From Pinus tabuliformis (Eukaryota > Streptophyta > Pinopsida > Pinales > Pinaceae), in the NCBI GenBank assembly GCA_031772625.1, contig CM062804.1, positions 1,023,293,208 to 1,023,357,207 of the forward strand: 64,000 nucleotides of DNA, written 5' to 3'. Position 1 is the first letter of the stretch, and each line of letters starts with the position of its first letter. The position numbers and the translations under genes are program-made. Shown piece after piece: positions 1-12,150 of the stretch. Under the pieces are notes generated by a model, which had not been told where the DNA came from, made no database searches, and worked only from the letters and a program-made list of their open reading frames with translations.

Positions 1-639
1 GCTTTACGAGCCCTAGGAAGGAGAAACTCGGTCTCATCATGGTGATGATTCTTTTGTCATAAAAATTTAACGAGTCCAACTTAAGACAAACTCGGTGTCT
101 TTTTCATGTTTAGAGAGTTTAAAAAATAAACGAAAAAGAAAACTCCATCATGTCCCTTTTCATAACTTGTCTCTCGAATCTGAAAAGGTAGAAAACAATA
201 TCCGAGAGAACCGCTTGACCATGACGGTCAAGGTGTACCTTTTTCGTAAATAGTCAATCTCAACTTGAAAAAGGGGTAAACATATACTGAGGTGACATCG
301 ATTCATTTACTTTAACAAGTTCGAAAAGACAAGTACTCGATAATCTTTTCATATTTTTGGAGTTTGAAAAGCACTGAAAGGAAACTCCACCTAGAGGAAC
401 GAGTGGTAGAAAAAGGATAGAAACTGGTTTTGGTGATGGTGGAACTGCTCAAAACATGTAATGGTCAAGAGGCTGGATAATAAGACCACTTATCACAGAT
501 GTTCCTTAGGCAAGGGTAAAACAACCAAGTGAAAGAATATGATCGGCCAAAGAGATGGTGACGATGGAATGAAAGAACCAAGGCTCATTTGGAAAAAAAT
601 GGCTAATAAAAACGACAATCACAAGATGTAAAGTGGGAA
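1..639. other. Unrecognised non-coding DNA at window edge
   Basis: No reading frame with recognisable protein similarity is visible. Part of it (about 290-380) resembles 3280-3330 in the phrase of a C/T-poor stretch reading like AGCGAGCTTGAAAGGACAAG, so the two are probably old copies of the same repeat, perhaps LTR or leader sequence of the decayed minus-strand Gypsy element next door. This is inference from a by-eye match. Confidence 0.35.
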
Positions 640-810
640 TGGTTTCGTTTTTACACAAGCTTGAACCATGGGAAACTATGCTTGAGTATACTTGAATATG
701 GTATCATTTTGCAAGAGCTTGAAACATGAGAAAAACTATGCTTGGATTTGGTTTCATTCTTACACGAGCTTGAAACAAAGATAAACTATGCTTGAGATAA
801 GTTCGCATGC
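640..810. repeat. Diverged tandem repeat, about 60-bp unit
   Basis: About three units share the wording 'ggtttc-ttt-tacac-agcttgaa-ca---aaactatgcttg'. They start near 642, 706 and 748. The unit resembles the 985-1375 array (both contain AGCTTGA followed by an A-rich run), so both may descend from one minisatellite. No coding content is seen. Confidence 0.5.
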
Positions 811-984
811 CCTTAGCATAATGACTCAATTCAAGGTACATGCCCCCCAAGCTCCTCTTCATTCACCTAAGTAGACTATTGGTTACTAAAAGCTGGATGG
901 AATGAAGGTTCACTCACGAGATTAAGTGAAAGACTCGACTGGGATTTTACGAGATCAAATCAAAGACTCGAATTGGAAGGGGAT

Positions 985-1375
985 TTACTTCATTTTTTAA
1001 CGATCTTGACACAGGAAAACAACCATGCTCATGACACCTTGTTTCCTTTTTTAATGAGCTTGACACAAATTAAAGAACGATGCTCACAGCACCTATTTAA
1101 TTTTTTAATGATGTTAACAAAGTAAAATAACTATCCTCATGACCCTTGCTTCATTTTTTAACGAGCTTGACATAAGATAAGGAAGTTTGCCCCATAATCC
1201 TTGTTTCATTTTTTAATGAGCTTGACAAAAGACAAGGAACTCTTCTCCATAATCCTTGTTTCATTTTTTAACGAGCTTGACACAAGATAAGGAACTCAGA
1301 TCCATAATCCTTGTTTCCTTTTTTAACAAGCTTGACGCAAGGCAAGGAACTCTTCTCCATGTCCCTTGTTATCAC
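985..1375. repeat. Tandem repeat, about 50-60-bp unit, 6-7 copies
   Basis: Each unit starts with a T-rich run and AACGAGCTTGACACAAG or a close variant, followed by AAGGAACTC and CCATAATCCTTGTTTC. Unit starts are seen near 990, 1050, 1108, 1150, 1202, 1262 and 1316. The array directly abuts the 3' end (minus strand) of the decayed gag-pro frame, in the position where RT would be expected in an autonomous Gypsy element, so it is probably 3' untranslated repeat DNA of that element. Confidence 0.7.
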
Positions 1376-3342
1376 AACCCAAAAGAGGCCATGGCTTCCA
1401 AGATTTTCTCATCAGATGGGAGAAAAACACTCTGAAAGGGATACATTTCCAGGGAACCAAATGAAAAATTGGGCTCCAATGCCCCTAGTACATGATGTAC
1501 TACATCACCTACTAGATCATCAGTAGATGTGGGCATGGAATAGGTGGCCATGCAATTAACCTGTGGTGAGGGTGATACTGCTTGCATATGAGAACCATTT
1601 AGGGATGATGGTTGAGTGGGAGTTGACTCAAGACTAATGAATGTAAGCTGATCAATGATCACAATGCTTCCTTCATGCGGAAAACACATAACTCGAAAGA
1701 GAGAAGAAACAAGAGCTCCCATGACATAAACATAGTCACGACCAAGGAGTAGATTAAAATCTAAAGGGCCTTGGACAAACATCACGTCTATGTAGACAAT
1801 ATTTCCTCCCAAAGTAATAGGTAACTTAGGAAGGATCCCTAATGTTTGACTAGTTCCTCTGTTAAATTCTAACAGATTCTGGGTAATGGGGACAAACTAA
1901 GGAGAACCTAAATCTTGCCAAGCAGTTGAGAACATGATGCAAATAGATGCGCCCCCGTCTATGATTGTGTTAGGTTCGTCCATATGGTAAGCATGTACTG
2001 TAATATGGAAAGGCAGATAACACGAAAGATGATATCCTTCTAGTCGACTCCAATCAAAATAAGTGACTAAACTACTCGGAGGGGGTGTTGTAGGAATGTG
2101 ATAGTTGCCCTCTTCCGTAATGGGAACATGACAAATTCTCTCATGCACCTCGGGAACATGACAATTTCCCTCCAATTCATTCAAAACTGAAGAAACCAGA
2201 AGAACCTAAGCAGTATGAGGTTCACTCTCTACCAGAAAGGTATAGTTAACTAAGGGTGGAGTCAGGTCTAGTGTTTTCTCAACCAATGGTTAGTCGAGAA
2301 CGGACTCACAAGACTCATTTTCAGAGAGAGTGGGGTTGAGAAAAGGTGAATTTTGATCAATCACTAGATCAACTAGTGAAGGATCGGGGGAAAGCTTTCA
2401 ATAACCAGCCGGAAGATGAGGCTGGGAAGTAGTAAGGTTTTCCAACTCTTTGGAAGATTCATCCATTAAAGGACAAAGGTGAATGGGATGATTACCTTCA
2501 CATAACTTACAGGGAAATTTGACTTTTCCCTTTTTCCCATGGGACTTACCAGTTGAAGGTTTATCACCAGCATGATTGCGAGAGGCTGATGACAAAGGTC
2601 AATGTGAACCTATGGACCACACTTCTAAGACCTTGGGAATACCAGGAAAATTCCCAAGAAGGTGGTCACCCTTACATAACATGCAAGTGAATTTTACATT
2701 CCGGGGCTCGTTGGAAGATTTTTCTTCATTAGTTGCATCTGTAGGAATGGCTGCTTCGTTTCCCCCTTTCTTATTTTGCTTATTCTTCTTCTTAGCTTCC
2801 TGGTCACTAGAATCCAGACTTTCACCAGGCGAAGAGGAAGAACGATGTGAAGAAATCGACGAAGAAGGAGAGGGTTCAACTTTAGGATCAACATGAGGTT
2901 GATGTTGTTTGGGTGGAGGAGAACTCGGTTGAAAAATAGTTTGGACACTCGGAACCACTGACGTCGAAAATAACCAAACTGGCAGACCAATGGTCAATCC
3001 AAGAAGGGACAACATCACCATATAGGGAGCACTAATATTTCCAGAAGAATGAAAAGGGATAGGATTCCCATCAGAGAGGTTTCCTTGACTGGTAGACTCA
3101 GGAAATGTTGCCATTGGTATCAACCTAAGATCTACTAAGGAGTATTTCCACAGGAGGGATGTTGTTCCACGGTCAATTAATTTTAGAATTTGAAACAAAA
3201 ACTTGGCCTTTTCATGTTTTAAGAGTCGATAAAAGGATGGAAAGGTGACTCTAGTCGCTTTCGTTGGTTTAGCGAGCTTGAAAGGACAAGTGCTCGACGA
3301 TCTTTTCAAATTTAAGGAGTTAGAAAAGATCGAAATTAACAC
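1372..3342 (-). pseudogene. Decayed Ty3/Gypsy gag zinc-knuckle and protease region
   Basis: Four open stretches (3342-2599, 2595-2398, 2184-1897, 1812-1372) all lie in one minus-strand frame, so they are one coding region broken by a few nonsense codons and gaps. In order they show a Ser/Pro/Lys-rich segment, a first knuckle CMLCKGDHLLGNFP that has lost its last Cys, a second knuckle CKLCEGNHPIHLCP, then a retroviral-type aspartic protease segment IIDGGASICIM and a following LLLGRDYV motif as in Gypsy proteases. No capsid (gag core) domain and no reverse transcriptase is visible on either side. The element may have been non-autonomous, or the missing parts were deleted. Family assignment rests on the knuckle plus protease order and is my inference. 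Confidence 0.65.
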
Positions 3343-4718
3343 TTAGGTAACTCTAGGAAAGGAGTACTAAGTAACCGTGAACTACAACATACACCTCAAC
3401 AAATAAATTTACCAAGGAATTGACGTATGTGTAGGCAATCTCCCCAAATGTTGCGTTCAATGTATCACATTTATAGGGTGGCAGACTAGGCTTCCTATGG
3501 ATAAAGGTTTGCAACCTATGATGGTCTCCCTTTATATACTCGACGCTACAGGGAGCAAAAGTCTGTGCTAGCACTATCTAATGCAAGAGCGAATGACAAC
3601 TGCTAAGTTTTAAAGACACCGAAACACGTCTCTATCCTAGACCACTAAGTATGAAGCTTTAATGTTTCAAATGCTCCTTAGATCAATTGAGATAAATTTT
3701 AAGTTAATATTCAATTATGTTTCAATTTTGAGGCTCAAAATGATGTCACCTAAACACCTACGATGCAACTATATGAGAAAAAGGAAACTTTTCATTTCTA
3801 TGAAAGCTAGACTAATCAAGGGAAGAAATTTCAATCAATAATGCATCACGCAAAAATGCCTTCCACTAACTTTCATTTTCATCTTCCAAATGAAAAATGT
3901 GAAAATGAAATCTAATCTTTCATTTCACTAAATGCAATGCCAAAAGTAAAAATGATCTTGACTTCTAACTATCCTAAATGCAACTTTTTCAAAAGTAAAA
4001 TGGTTTTACTTTACAAAGATGCACTTAGATGAATTATGCTTTTCTTTCCATTTTGAATGATTTGATGCACCTATATAGTTTTTAGCTCTCAATCAACGAA
4101 AAATGTGATCTATTCTCAATGATGAATCTCAAAAAATAACTTTTAAATGCAACTAATCTAATGCATTTTCACGAAAAGTAAATTTCGAAATACAAGCTAC
4201 AACAAATGAAAAATGATGTTTTCAATGATTTCCACAGAAAACAACTCAATCAATCAGAAAAACAAGTATCTCAACGACACCAACAAGTAGCAAGTGATGA
4301 CTAATCGACTAGAAACCTTAGAACTCAATCAGATTTCACTTCAAAGCCAATGAGACAAATTTTGCAAATTAATCAAGACAATCAATCAAAAACACCATAG
4401 ATACTTTGGAAAATCACTGATAGAGGAAACAAAGACTAAAAAAACAAATAAAAACCCTATTTTCTATTATACTCTGGGATCATTGCGACAGTAATTAAAA
4501 CATCCGCAATGTCATCACAATTGTTAGAGGCAAACCTATGATGGGCCAAAAAAATGAAGAAAAATAAGAAATCTTCAAGACCAGACAAAAATTAATGTTC
4601 TCAAGCAACCACCAGCAAGTGAAAATAGTTATAGAAAAGCAAACAAGATAGAAAACAGACCGTTGGTCAAACTCATCACAAAAATAAGGTGAAGGATTGA
4701 ATGAAAAGGATCATAGGC
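3343..4718 (-). other. Untranslated leader of the decayed Gypsy element
   Basis: This stretch lies between the primer binding site (4719-4736) and the gag-pro frame on the minus strand, so it is most simply the 5' leader. It is AT-rich with repeated short phrases such as AAATGAAAAATG and has no recognisable frame. The outer end of the large duplication falls inside it at about 4228. Confidence 0.4.
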
Positions 4719-4736
4719 TCCCCAACGGAGTCACCA
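4719..4736 (-). promoter_or_regulatory. Primer binding site, tRNA-Arg type (Gypsy)
   Basis: On the minus strand this reads TGGTGACTCCGTTGGGGA. The 3' end of plant tRNA-Arg(ACG), with CCA, is complementary to TGGCGACTCCGCTGGGGA, so this is that site with two C-to-T changes. It lies three bases from a minus-strand LTR end (CA at 4741-4740) and upstream of the gag-pro remnant, as expected for priming of minus-strand cDNA. Confidence 0.7.
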
Positions 4737-4739
4737 TTT

Positions 4740-5747
4740 TGTTGTCAAGGTTAATCCTCTCTGTGGACAAAGACAATCCCTCTAGCCCAATGAGTGGGTC
4801 TAGCAACTGAAGTGACAATCAACTAGACATCTTCCTAGGTTACAATTGAAACTAAGAATGAAAGAGATGGCTTACCTCATTCTGATGTTATTCCGATCTA
4901 ACTTTGTTGAGGACCTTGAATCGCTTGTATCACATGCTTGTTTCTGCTTCTCTCAGTGTTTATATACCTGCACAAGTGATCAAGACACAACAAGGCATGC
5001 CAAAATAAATAGAAAATCCAATAGAAACCTACTTAACTAATTAAGGAATGTCAAATTAAACTATACATGAACATATGCATTTTGGGAAGATGAACCAGCA
5101 GTTGTGTATTATTAAAAAATAAAGGGAAGCTTACAATCAAAGCCTTGATGTTGATAGGCTCTCCTTGAGTGTTAATCCAACTCCAAGCCAAGAACTCTCC
5201 AAGAAATCCTTCTCCAAGTCAAATGAATAGCCTCTAGGCACAATCTTAGCATAATTATGCAAATAGACATAGACCAACGAGCCTCTAACCATTTGGGAAT
5301 GGGAGAAGATGAATGTATAGGCAAGGAAAGGGAGTTATGAGATATCCAAAGATATGAATAGGTCCTCATCTCAAGGAGGTAGGTCATAGGGATAAGACCA
5401 AGAGGCCAAGTTTGGAGAATTCGACCTCATCCATGCTAAACAACCTCCAGCTCGCCACTCTATAAGCTTCTAGATCACGAAGCTTCTCATCCTCTTTAGG
5501 AAAATTGCCTTTTTGGGGATAATCACAGGTATACAAGATAACATAGCGATTCCATCACGGGTCAAGAGTGATGCAGCAAGCGACCATCACAATTTTTAAC
5601 CTCATAAGAGCGATGAGTCTCAAAATTAGGGTTTTAGAGCTATTTCTTCTAGGGAAAGATCAAGGAATTTTCCAATCAATGTTCTGGGGAGGATATGAAC
5701 TGCATATCTGAATAAGTACACTACATGATGGTAATGTTTTGGGAAAT
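4740..5747 (-). mobile_element. Probable 5' LTR end of the Gypsy element and unassigned sequence
   Basis: The plus-strand reading starts TGTTGTCAAGG, i.e. an LTR ending CA on the minus strand, next to the primer site. I could not find the other LTR edge; TGAACCAGCA at 5091-5100 is one candidate. The stretch 5100-5747 has no convincing frame. It is shared with copy B (19706-20713). Confidence 0.4.
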
Positions 5748-6587
5748 TCAGGGTATGTCACGAGGAAGTACAGGAGGTGTGACAAAATACTGTGTAGTAG
5801 AAATATCCGAATTTCTCCCCAAGAAAGCCTCCTCTGGTGTAATCATGCCTAGAATTTGATGAGGACTCTGATTCTGCAAATATACTGATGTGTTGCATGC
5901 CTTGGCCAACAAATGCAACAATAAGCCTTGATCATGCAAGATCGCCCTCGCTACTCCCACAATGCTATGGTTCTTTATCTCAGCCACCCCATTATGTTGT
6001 GGGTTGTGGGGTGCTATCAACTCTCGCCGGAGGCCTTATTTTTCACATAAATTTTTAATGTAATTTGACATGTAGTCACCTCCATTATCACTCTTGAGAT
6101 CCTTAATCTTCTTGCATGTTTCTTTCTCAACCATTGCCTTGAATTCTATGAACTTGGAGAATGTCTCATCGTTCTTCTGCATGAGGAAGATCCAACATTT
6201 CCGTGAGAAGTCATCAATAAAATTGACAAAATATTTGTGCATAGCATTGGAGGCTATTGAGAAAGGTCCACAAACATCAAAGTGGATCGTTTCAAGGACT
6301 ACATGTCCTTTGTTGTCCCGATCATGGAATGTGAATTTTGTGTACTTCCTCGAGGTACACCTTTTGCATACATCTTGTTTCTCAAGTGATCCTTTTGGGA
6401 GGCCTATGGTTATTTGTTGCATGATCTTAAAAGTACCACGATTCAAATTGCCAACTCTTCTATGCCAAATTTCACCGAAATCGTGGCTCTGCACTTTCTC
6501 CACCTTTGTGCTCAATGCAACACAATCCTCCACTTCTAACTTGTATAGTTTCTTCACATGAACCCTGGTCTGCTTCACCAGTCCCAT
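5748..6587 (-). pseudogene. Ty1/Copia integrase, truncated
   Basis: Minus-strand frame 6587-6036 continues in the same frame into 6020-5748 past one stop codon (6036-6038). It begins with the GAG-pre-integrase domain, including the zinc-binding pattern (IWHRRVGNLN with a later CKRCTSRK), followed by the integrase core with HFDVCGPF (first Asp) and LKSDNGGDY (second Asp). The C-terminal half has the family signature PHNPQHNGVAEIKN containing the catalytic Glu. It ends at about 5748, and no reverse transcriptase follows at lower coordinates, so the element is truncated. The copy B counterpart is 20714-21559. Confidence 0.85.
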
Positions 6588-7177
6588 GGTATGTGTCTCA
6601 AGAATGCTTTTCCTTTGTTGAAGATGAGATCATAACCACAGTCTTACAAAACTACAATAGAGATTATGTTCATATTCAAATGTTTTTCTTCCAAGTCATG
6701 TGGAATGATGCACCTGAGTCCCCCATCTCGATACACATATTCAAATCTTTTTCTTCCAAGTCATGTGGAACGATGCACCTTCCATTGTCCCACATATAGA
6801 TGTGCATATTCAAATATTTTTCTTCCAAGTCACGTGGAACGATGCACTTGAGTCCAAGTACCACACGCTCCCCATAACTGTCCTAGCCATGCATGTAATT
6901 AGGGTAAAATCAATCTCAAACTGTGAAGCCAAAGCCTCACCTACTCCTCCTCCTAAGGTCTTCTTGATTTCCTTCTTGTGTGGACACTTCGTGGCATAGT
7001 GCCCTAATTCATGACAATGGAAGCATTTAATTTTTGAAAAATCTTTCTTCTTGCACCCTCGACTGGATTATGGTTTGGATTCAGATTTCTTCCCGTTTCC
7101 CTTCTTTATATTTCCAACCAATGCAATGTTTTTTTCATCCTCGCCCTTGGATGAAGTCCCATCTCTAGTATTCTTCA
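6588..7177 (-). pseudogene. Copia gag zinc knuckle and protease region, scrambled
   Basis: On the minus strand, about 7040-6975 encodes CFHCHELGHYATKCPHKK, a canonical CX2CX4HX4C knuckle, and about 6715-6676 encodes DSGASFHMTW, the Copia protease active-site motif (usual form DSGAS.H). Frameshifts and an internal triplication (6671-6873) break the frame. It joins the integrase frame at 6587 and the gag at 7178. In copy B the same region lies at 36314-37007, where the Gypsy insertion separates it from the integrase. Confidence 0.7.
6671..6873. repeat. Three tandem units of 65-69 bp inside Copia protease
   Basis: Units begin CATATTCAAAT at 6671, 6736 and 6805, each followed by a TTTTTCTTCCAAGTCAYGTGG core. 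The array spans the protease active-site coding sequence on the minus strand. The first spacing is 65 bp, which is not a multiple of three, so it breaks the frame. Copy B has the same array at 36391-36593, so it predates the large duplication. Confidence 0.85.
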
Positions 7178-7741
7178 TTATTTCGTCCTATACCAAATCG
7201 AACCATAAGCGCTCCCAATTTCGTATTCTCCCCTCCCATTCACTGAATCGTGATAACTATGCCAACTCTTGGGAAGGCTCAGAAGGGCTAGGCTTACCAA
7301 GTCTTCTTCTGGGACATTGAAACCAATTCCTCCAATTTCATCGTGACACTGAGTAAACTTGCTCAGATACTGCGGAATTGTGTCATACTTCTGCATCTTG
7401 ATACTTCGAAGTTTATCCTTGAGCATCAGCTTCTTGTGGTCTCTACTATTCTCAAACAATTTTGTGAGTGCTTTCCACATCGAGAATGGAGTTTCTTTTC
7501 CATGGAGATTCGAGACAATATGATCCCATACTCCCTCCAAGATTATTCTCCTCACCTTGGCTACATATTTCTTCCACTTAGCAAGGTTCTGAGCATCAGA
7601 TGCTTGTGACTTTTCAACACCCGACTTGATGTATTCTAGAAATCCATTTTCATCCAATACTGCCTCCATGCAATCCTTCCATGCAACAAAATTAGAGGTA
7701 CCTTCCAAGGTATTTTCTAGCCTTAGTCCATTGAAGGCCAT
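7178..7741 (-). pseudogene. Ty1/Copia gag (UBN2-type capsid domain)
   Basis: The 187-residue frame starts MAFNGLRLENTLEGTSNFVAWK, typical of plant Copia gag, with the conserved W of the first helix and later motifs WDHIVSNL and MWKALTKLFE. The end (after about residue 165) diverges from the family pattern, consistent with a frameshift before the zinc knuckle. It lies 90 bp from the primer site at 7832-7844, the expected start of a Copia gag. Frame relative to integrase differs, so no intact polyprotein exists. The counterpart in copy B is 37008-37460, shortened by a one-base deletion. Confidence 0.85.
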
Positions 7742-7831
7742 CTTCTCTGCTCTGAATAAATCTTGCTACACTAATCTTCAAATTCGAACCTCTGAGAAAC
7801 AACTTCGAATTTCCTGCTCTAATGTGAATCT

Positions 7832-7844
7832 AGCTCTGATACCA
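7832..7844 (-). promoter_or_regulatory. Primer binding site, initiator tRNA-Met (Copia)
   Basis: The minus-strand reading is TGGTATCAGAGCT, the standard plant Copia primer site complementary to initiator tRNA-Met. It sits directly against the LTR edge TGTAGAAATT (plus strand at 7845) and upstream of the gag start. Confidence 0.9.
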
Positions 7845-8698
7845 TGTAGAAATTAGGCTATAGATTTGCAACTTCTCTTGAAGTTTTAATCAAGATCATA
7901 AGACACAAACCTACTCCATTGCTCTGCAGACATTAATTCACAATTTAGAACAAAAAATCAAATATGCAAGAAGAAATAACACACATGCAACAATTATTTT
8001 TATCTACGGAAAGAAATCTGTTGAAATATCCAATGCCTACTTGCATTAATCCAATGAATAGAGATGTCTTACAATTTATTTTCTCAAATGAGCTCACCCT
8101 ACAAGTGCACAACCTATCTCTCTTCTCACTGAAGACCTTTGACCCAAACTTAGTCAAATTTTTCCTTGGCTCAAGCTCTTATTTCTTTGAGTTCCTCCTT
8201 GAGGAATTTCCCCCTATTATTTAGGAAATTCCTCTAATTGAATTACTCAATTCCTTAGGATGACCATCTGACTGCATGCAACACATGTACACTCAGACTA
8301 GTCTACAACTAATGTTACACTACATTGGAATCTCCACCTCAACCTGGTAACTCGAATTCTATGCATGCACTATCTATTATGGGTTGATTGATCAGTTAAC
8401 TAGATGATCATTGAGTTTGACTGAAGTCCCACTGTTTAACTGACCTTCCACTAGTTCCTCCAAAAGTTGGAACTAGTTTAACTGAAAACAACCTGAGATA
8501 ACTGACCTTGATTGCTACAAATTAGCAATCACACATGCGGAACTAAAATCTAACTCCTCCAACTTGAATTTACTAAGTAAATTGGGTGACACAAACCATG
8601 TCACACAAGTTAACATCATTAAAGTTCTCTGCTGATGTGGAAAATCGAATTTTCTCAATTTAATCAAGGAAAAATCAAATTGAGAATTTCTTGCTGCA
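7845..8698 (-). mobile_element. 5' LTR of the truncated Copia element
   Basis: One edge is fixed by the primer site. The far edge is placed at GAATTTCTTGCTGCA because this gives TG...CA ends with a partial inverted match to TGTAGAAATT; it remains uncertain because there is no second LTR in the window to compare. The copy B equivalent is 37564-38416. Confidence 0.55.
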
Positions 8699-9084
8699 TT
8701 TTTAAAAAAATAAGGTAAACAAACTCATAGTACTATACATGTTCTCCCTATTATGTACCTAAGCACTAACAAGGTAAATTTTTTCTATCATAAAAATAGT
8801 TATAGGCTTCAAATTATACCATATGAGTCAAATCAGGCATAAACATATTTGTTAAAGCCATTATATATTAATAGTTGAGTACATATCAAATTTTATTAGG
8901 CATAATAATGTCTAGACAACACATAGGATTAAATGGCCCTTGGAAAATGTTCACTTGCTCAATTTAGCCTTAGTATACTTAAACTAAGAGCCTAATGCTT
9001 AGTATAGAGTTAATAGGAACATTTAGCTTTAACACATTGTACCAAGCCACCAACAGAAGACCCACAAATGGAGACATTGTCTAT
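8699..9084. other. AT-rich non-coding spacer
   Basis: No frame or repeat edge of note is seen. It is present in copy B at about 38417-38800. Confidence 0.4.
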
Positions 9085-9740
9085 GATTAATTGTGCAAGT
9101 TGTTGCTTTATATAGAAACTATTAATTGAAGAGACCTTCATTCTTGTTCTCATAGTAGTTTTATGCCATGAGAACCCACTAAGGGTAGATGAAGGTTGAA
9201 TTATTAACATTAATATCTAGGTGTGCATCGTCAATGTCAACAATTCTATTGTTTGATGTTGTTCAATAAGAAAGGCATTGACCTTTTCGGCCTACAAGTA
9301 TCAACATTCATTATCAAAATGGCAATATCTCCTATTGATAGAATTGATGTTTCTTCTTCCCTTCACCAATCAAACTAGGTGTTTCTTGATTATGGGAAAC
9401 AACTAGAAGCTTAGTGTCTTGGAAGAGATTTAGGAGGGAAGATACAAGAAGGAAATTGGGAAGAGTTTGAGCTTTTTGTCGATGTGAGAAAGCAAACCTA
9501 AAGTATACTTTATGCAAAAGGGTTTGCTTTTGACGTTTAGTTGTAAAAGGTGGCTACATCCTCCATTGGATGGGGCATATTTCCACATCCTGCAATCCCA
9601 ACCCTCCCCTCCAAATTGGTATTCTATGAGAGAAACATCTAAGAGATAACTCACAGTCCTTATGGGAGGAGAAAATTGACATAGAATAACTCATAGTGCT
9701 TATCAGAGGAGAAAAGTGACATAGTGTGAGGGCTCTTTGA
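9085..9740. repeat. Repeat module, first copy in copy A
   Basis: This about 650-bp block (from GATTAATTGTGCAAGTTGTTG through GAGAACCCACTAAGGGT to CATAGTGCTTATC) recurs in diverged form at about 11495-12150, and both recur in copy B near 38803-39440 and 41217-41860. Short open stretches in it are shared only because the DNA is repeated; no protein family is recognised. Confidence 0.75.
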
Positions 9741-11494
9741 TTATTTGAATTCAGTTCAATTATTTAATTCCTAAAATAGCATATGAAAATGCCATCATGA
9801 TGACATGAAAAGGGGATTTGGCCCTTCTTCTATATCTACATGCTTCTATTTTAAAAAATTCACCAACACTATAGTGGATTCTATTTTTGCTTCAATGACA
9901 TGGATTGTGATTTTGTTGTCTAGCTGTAAAAGTTGGAACATAATTCCACATTGTGCAATATGAGCCCTCTGCAAATATTATTGGAATCAACATCTAAGAG
10001 ATAAAGGTAATCATCACAACAATCCAAACCCTACGGCTCTTAATAAAATTGGCAGTCTATGATAGGAAAGTGCGAGAGATAACTAGTGTTTCCTATCAAA
10101 CATGTTATCTCAACAATAAAGGATCTTGATTGCCTTAATTTTATTCAACCTTTGACTTCATATTAGCAATGGCATTGGAATTTCAGTGCCTCTCCTCCTC
10201 CTCCTCTCACAGTTTCCTGCATTGTGTGGCTTTATTAATTCACCAACATATAGTTGTTGAGATAGGAGAGATTACATTTGGGAAAATGGGCTTTTGGTAT
10301 TAAGAAACTAGTAAACGACATTTTGAACAAATGTGGCAAAGGAAAGAACCAATTATAGAAACCCATATAAAATCATTAAAAGTGGAGTAGGAAGAGAATC
10401 ATTGTGATTTTGAACTCATTTCATAGCAAAATAAGCAAATATCTTTGTGAAAAAAAGATAGGAACATGAGAAGAAATTTTTGCTAGTTGAGAAAAGAGGT
10501 AAAGGAAACAACTTGACCTTTTGAGACATGGTGTGTAGGTATGTGTTCAACAATTTTAACACAATCTCATCTTAACATGCTTCAAGTTGTTTATGACTAC
10601 CTAGTTGTTTCGTATATTATAAAAATGTGAGTAGTTTAACAAATAGAAGTTTAGGCACTGACCATTAGCAGCACCCGAAGGTGGGAAACATTAGTTCCCA
10701 ACTAATGCTACCTTTAAGAAGACATGTACACAATAGTGTTCACAAGAAGCGTTGAGGTATTACAACTTATAGTTGTGGAAGGTTTAAAGCCATAATATGG
10801 ATGCAGTGTAGATCACATGCAACCTCCTTGGTAGACCTTATGTGCGAGATCACAATGTCATCTATAATGGATGCTACGCCACTCATAAAGTTGAAAACAT
10901 GGAAAGGTTTGCTAATTTGGTTTTTCCTTCTACACTTTCCTCTATTGCCAATTGATATGAGTACATGTAGCCTGCATTGTACATATTAACAGAAGAAAGA
11001 AGAATGCAAATACCAAAAGGAGAACATGAAATCATACATGTGGTACACTATTGTTTTATGTGGTTATATTTGTACAAAAATGGTGGAGAGTGATCATACT
11101 TGAAAAAGTCTCGAAGGGTTACAAATATCATATACAAAGTTAGGTGAGTGATCATCCTTAACCGAGTCACCAATGAACTATTGATGACAAGGTAGATAAA
11201 CTACAAGACATAAAGTACAAAATAAATAACAAACAAATATATTACATATTTGGACTAAATCCAATAGGAACTATGGACAAAGTATGATGATTTTCTCCAT
11301 GATAAAAATAAATTGTCCCTAATTTCTATTGATCGTGCACTCTTTCTAGTGAAAGACATCATCGTTTTTAGGAACTGAGCTAGCAAGAATAACCTGATTA
11401 GATAGTAGAAGAATGGATATTGGAATGGAAGTGCATGGAATTTGTATTTTGTCAATCAATTGTTGAGAAAGAAAGTTATTTTTGTTTCTGTTGT
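9741..11494. other. Non-coding DNA between repeat modules
   Basis: The first part (9741-10215) is the tail of the module and resembles 42190-42700, including the phrase TCCTCCTCCTCCTCTC. The rest (10216-11494) has no recognisable coding frame. A 62-codon frame at 10801-10989 is conserved in copy B, but I see no family motif and do not call it a gene. Confidence 0.4.
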
Positions 11495-12150
11495 GTATGA
11501 TTAATTGTGCAAGTTGTTGCTTGATCTAGAAATTGTTGAGTGAAGAGAGCTTCATTCTTGTTCTCGCAGTAGTTTTCCCCATGAGAACCCACTAAGGGTG
11601 GGTGGAGGTTGAATTATTGACATTAAAATCTAGGTGTGCGTCATCAAATGTCAACACTTGTGTTGTTCGATGTTGTTCAATAAGAAAGGCATTGGCCATT
11701 TTTTCTTACAGGTGATAACATTCATTATCAAAATGACAATATTTCCAATGATAGAATCGATGTTTGTTCTTCCCTTGGCTATTCAAACTAGATGTTTCTT
11801 GATTGTGATTCAAACTAGCTGTTTCTTGATTGTGAGCAATAGCAAGCAACTTAGCGTATTGGAAGATATTTGGGAGGGATGTTCCAAGAAGGAAATTGGG
11901 AAGAGTTGGAGCTTTGCATGGATGTGAGAAAGAAAACCTAAAGTATAATTTATGCAAAAGGGTTTTCTTTTGTTGTGTAGTTGTGAAAGGTGGCTACATC
12001 CTCCATTGGATGGAGCAACTTTCCACTTCTTGCAATTCCAACACTCCCTCTGGAATTGGAATTTTGTGATAGCAGCATCTAAGAGATAACTCATAGTGCT
12101 TATCAGAAGAGAACACTGACATAGTATAATTCATAGTGCTTATGAGAGGA
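11495..12150. repeat. Repeat module, second copy in copy A
   Basis: Diverged copy of 9085-9740. It shares GTTGTTCAATAAGAAAGGCATTGRCC and GGTTTRCTTTTGWYGT-type stretches and the ending CATAGTGCTTATCAGARGAG. A third partial module follows at 12160-12613. Confidence 0.75.

Noticed and set aside
985..1375. CRISPR-like array
   Set aside because: Units are contiguous and diverged with no unique spacers, and the genome is a plant nuclear one.
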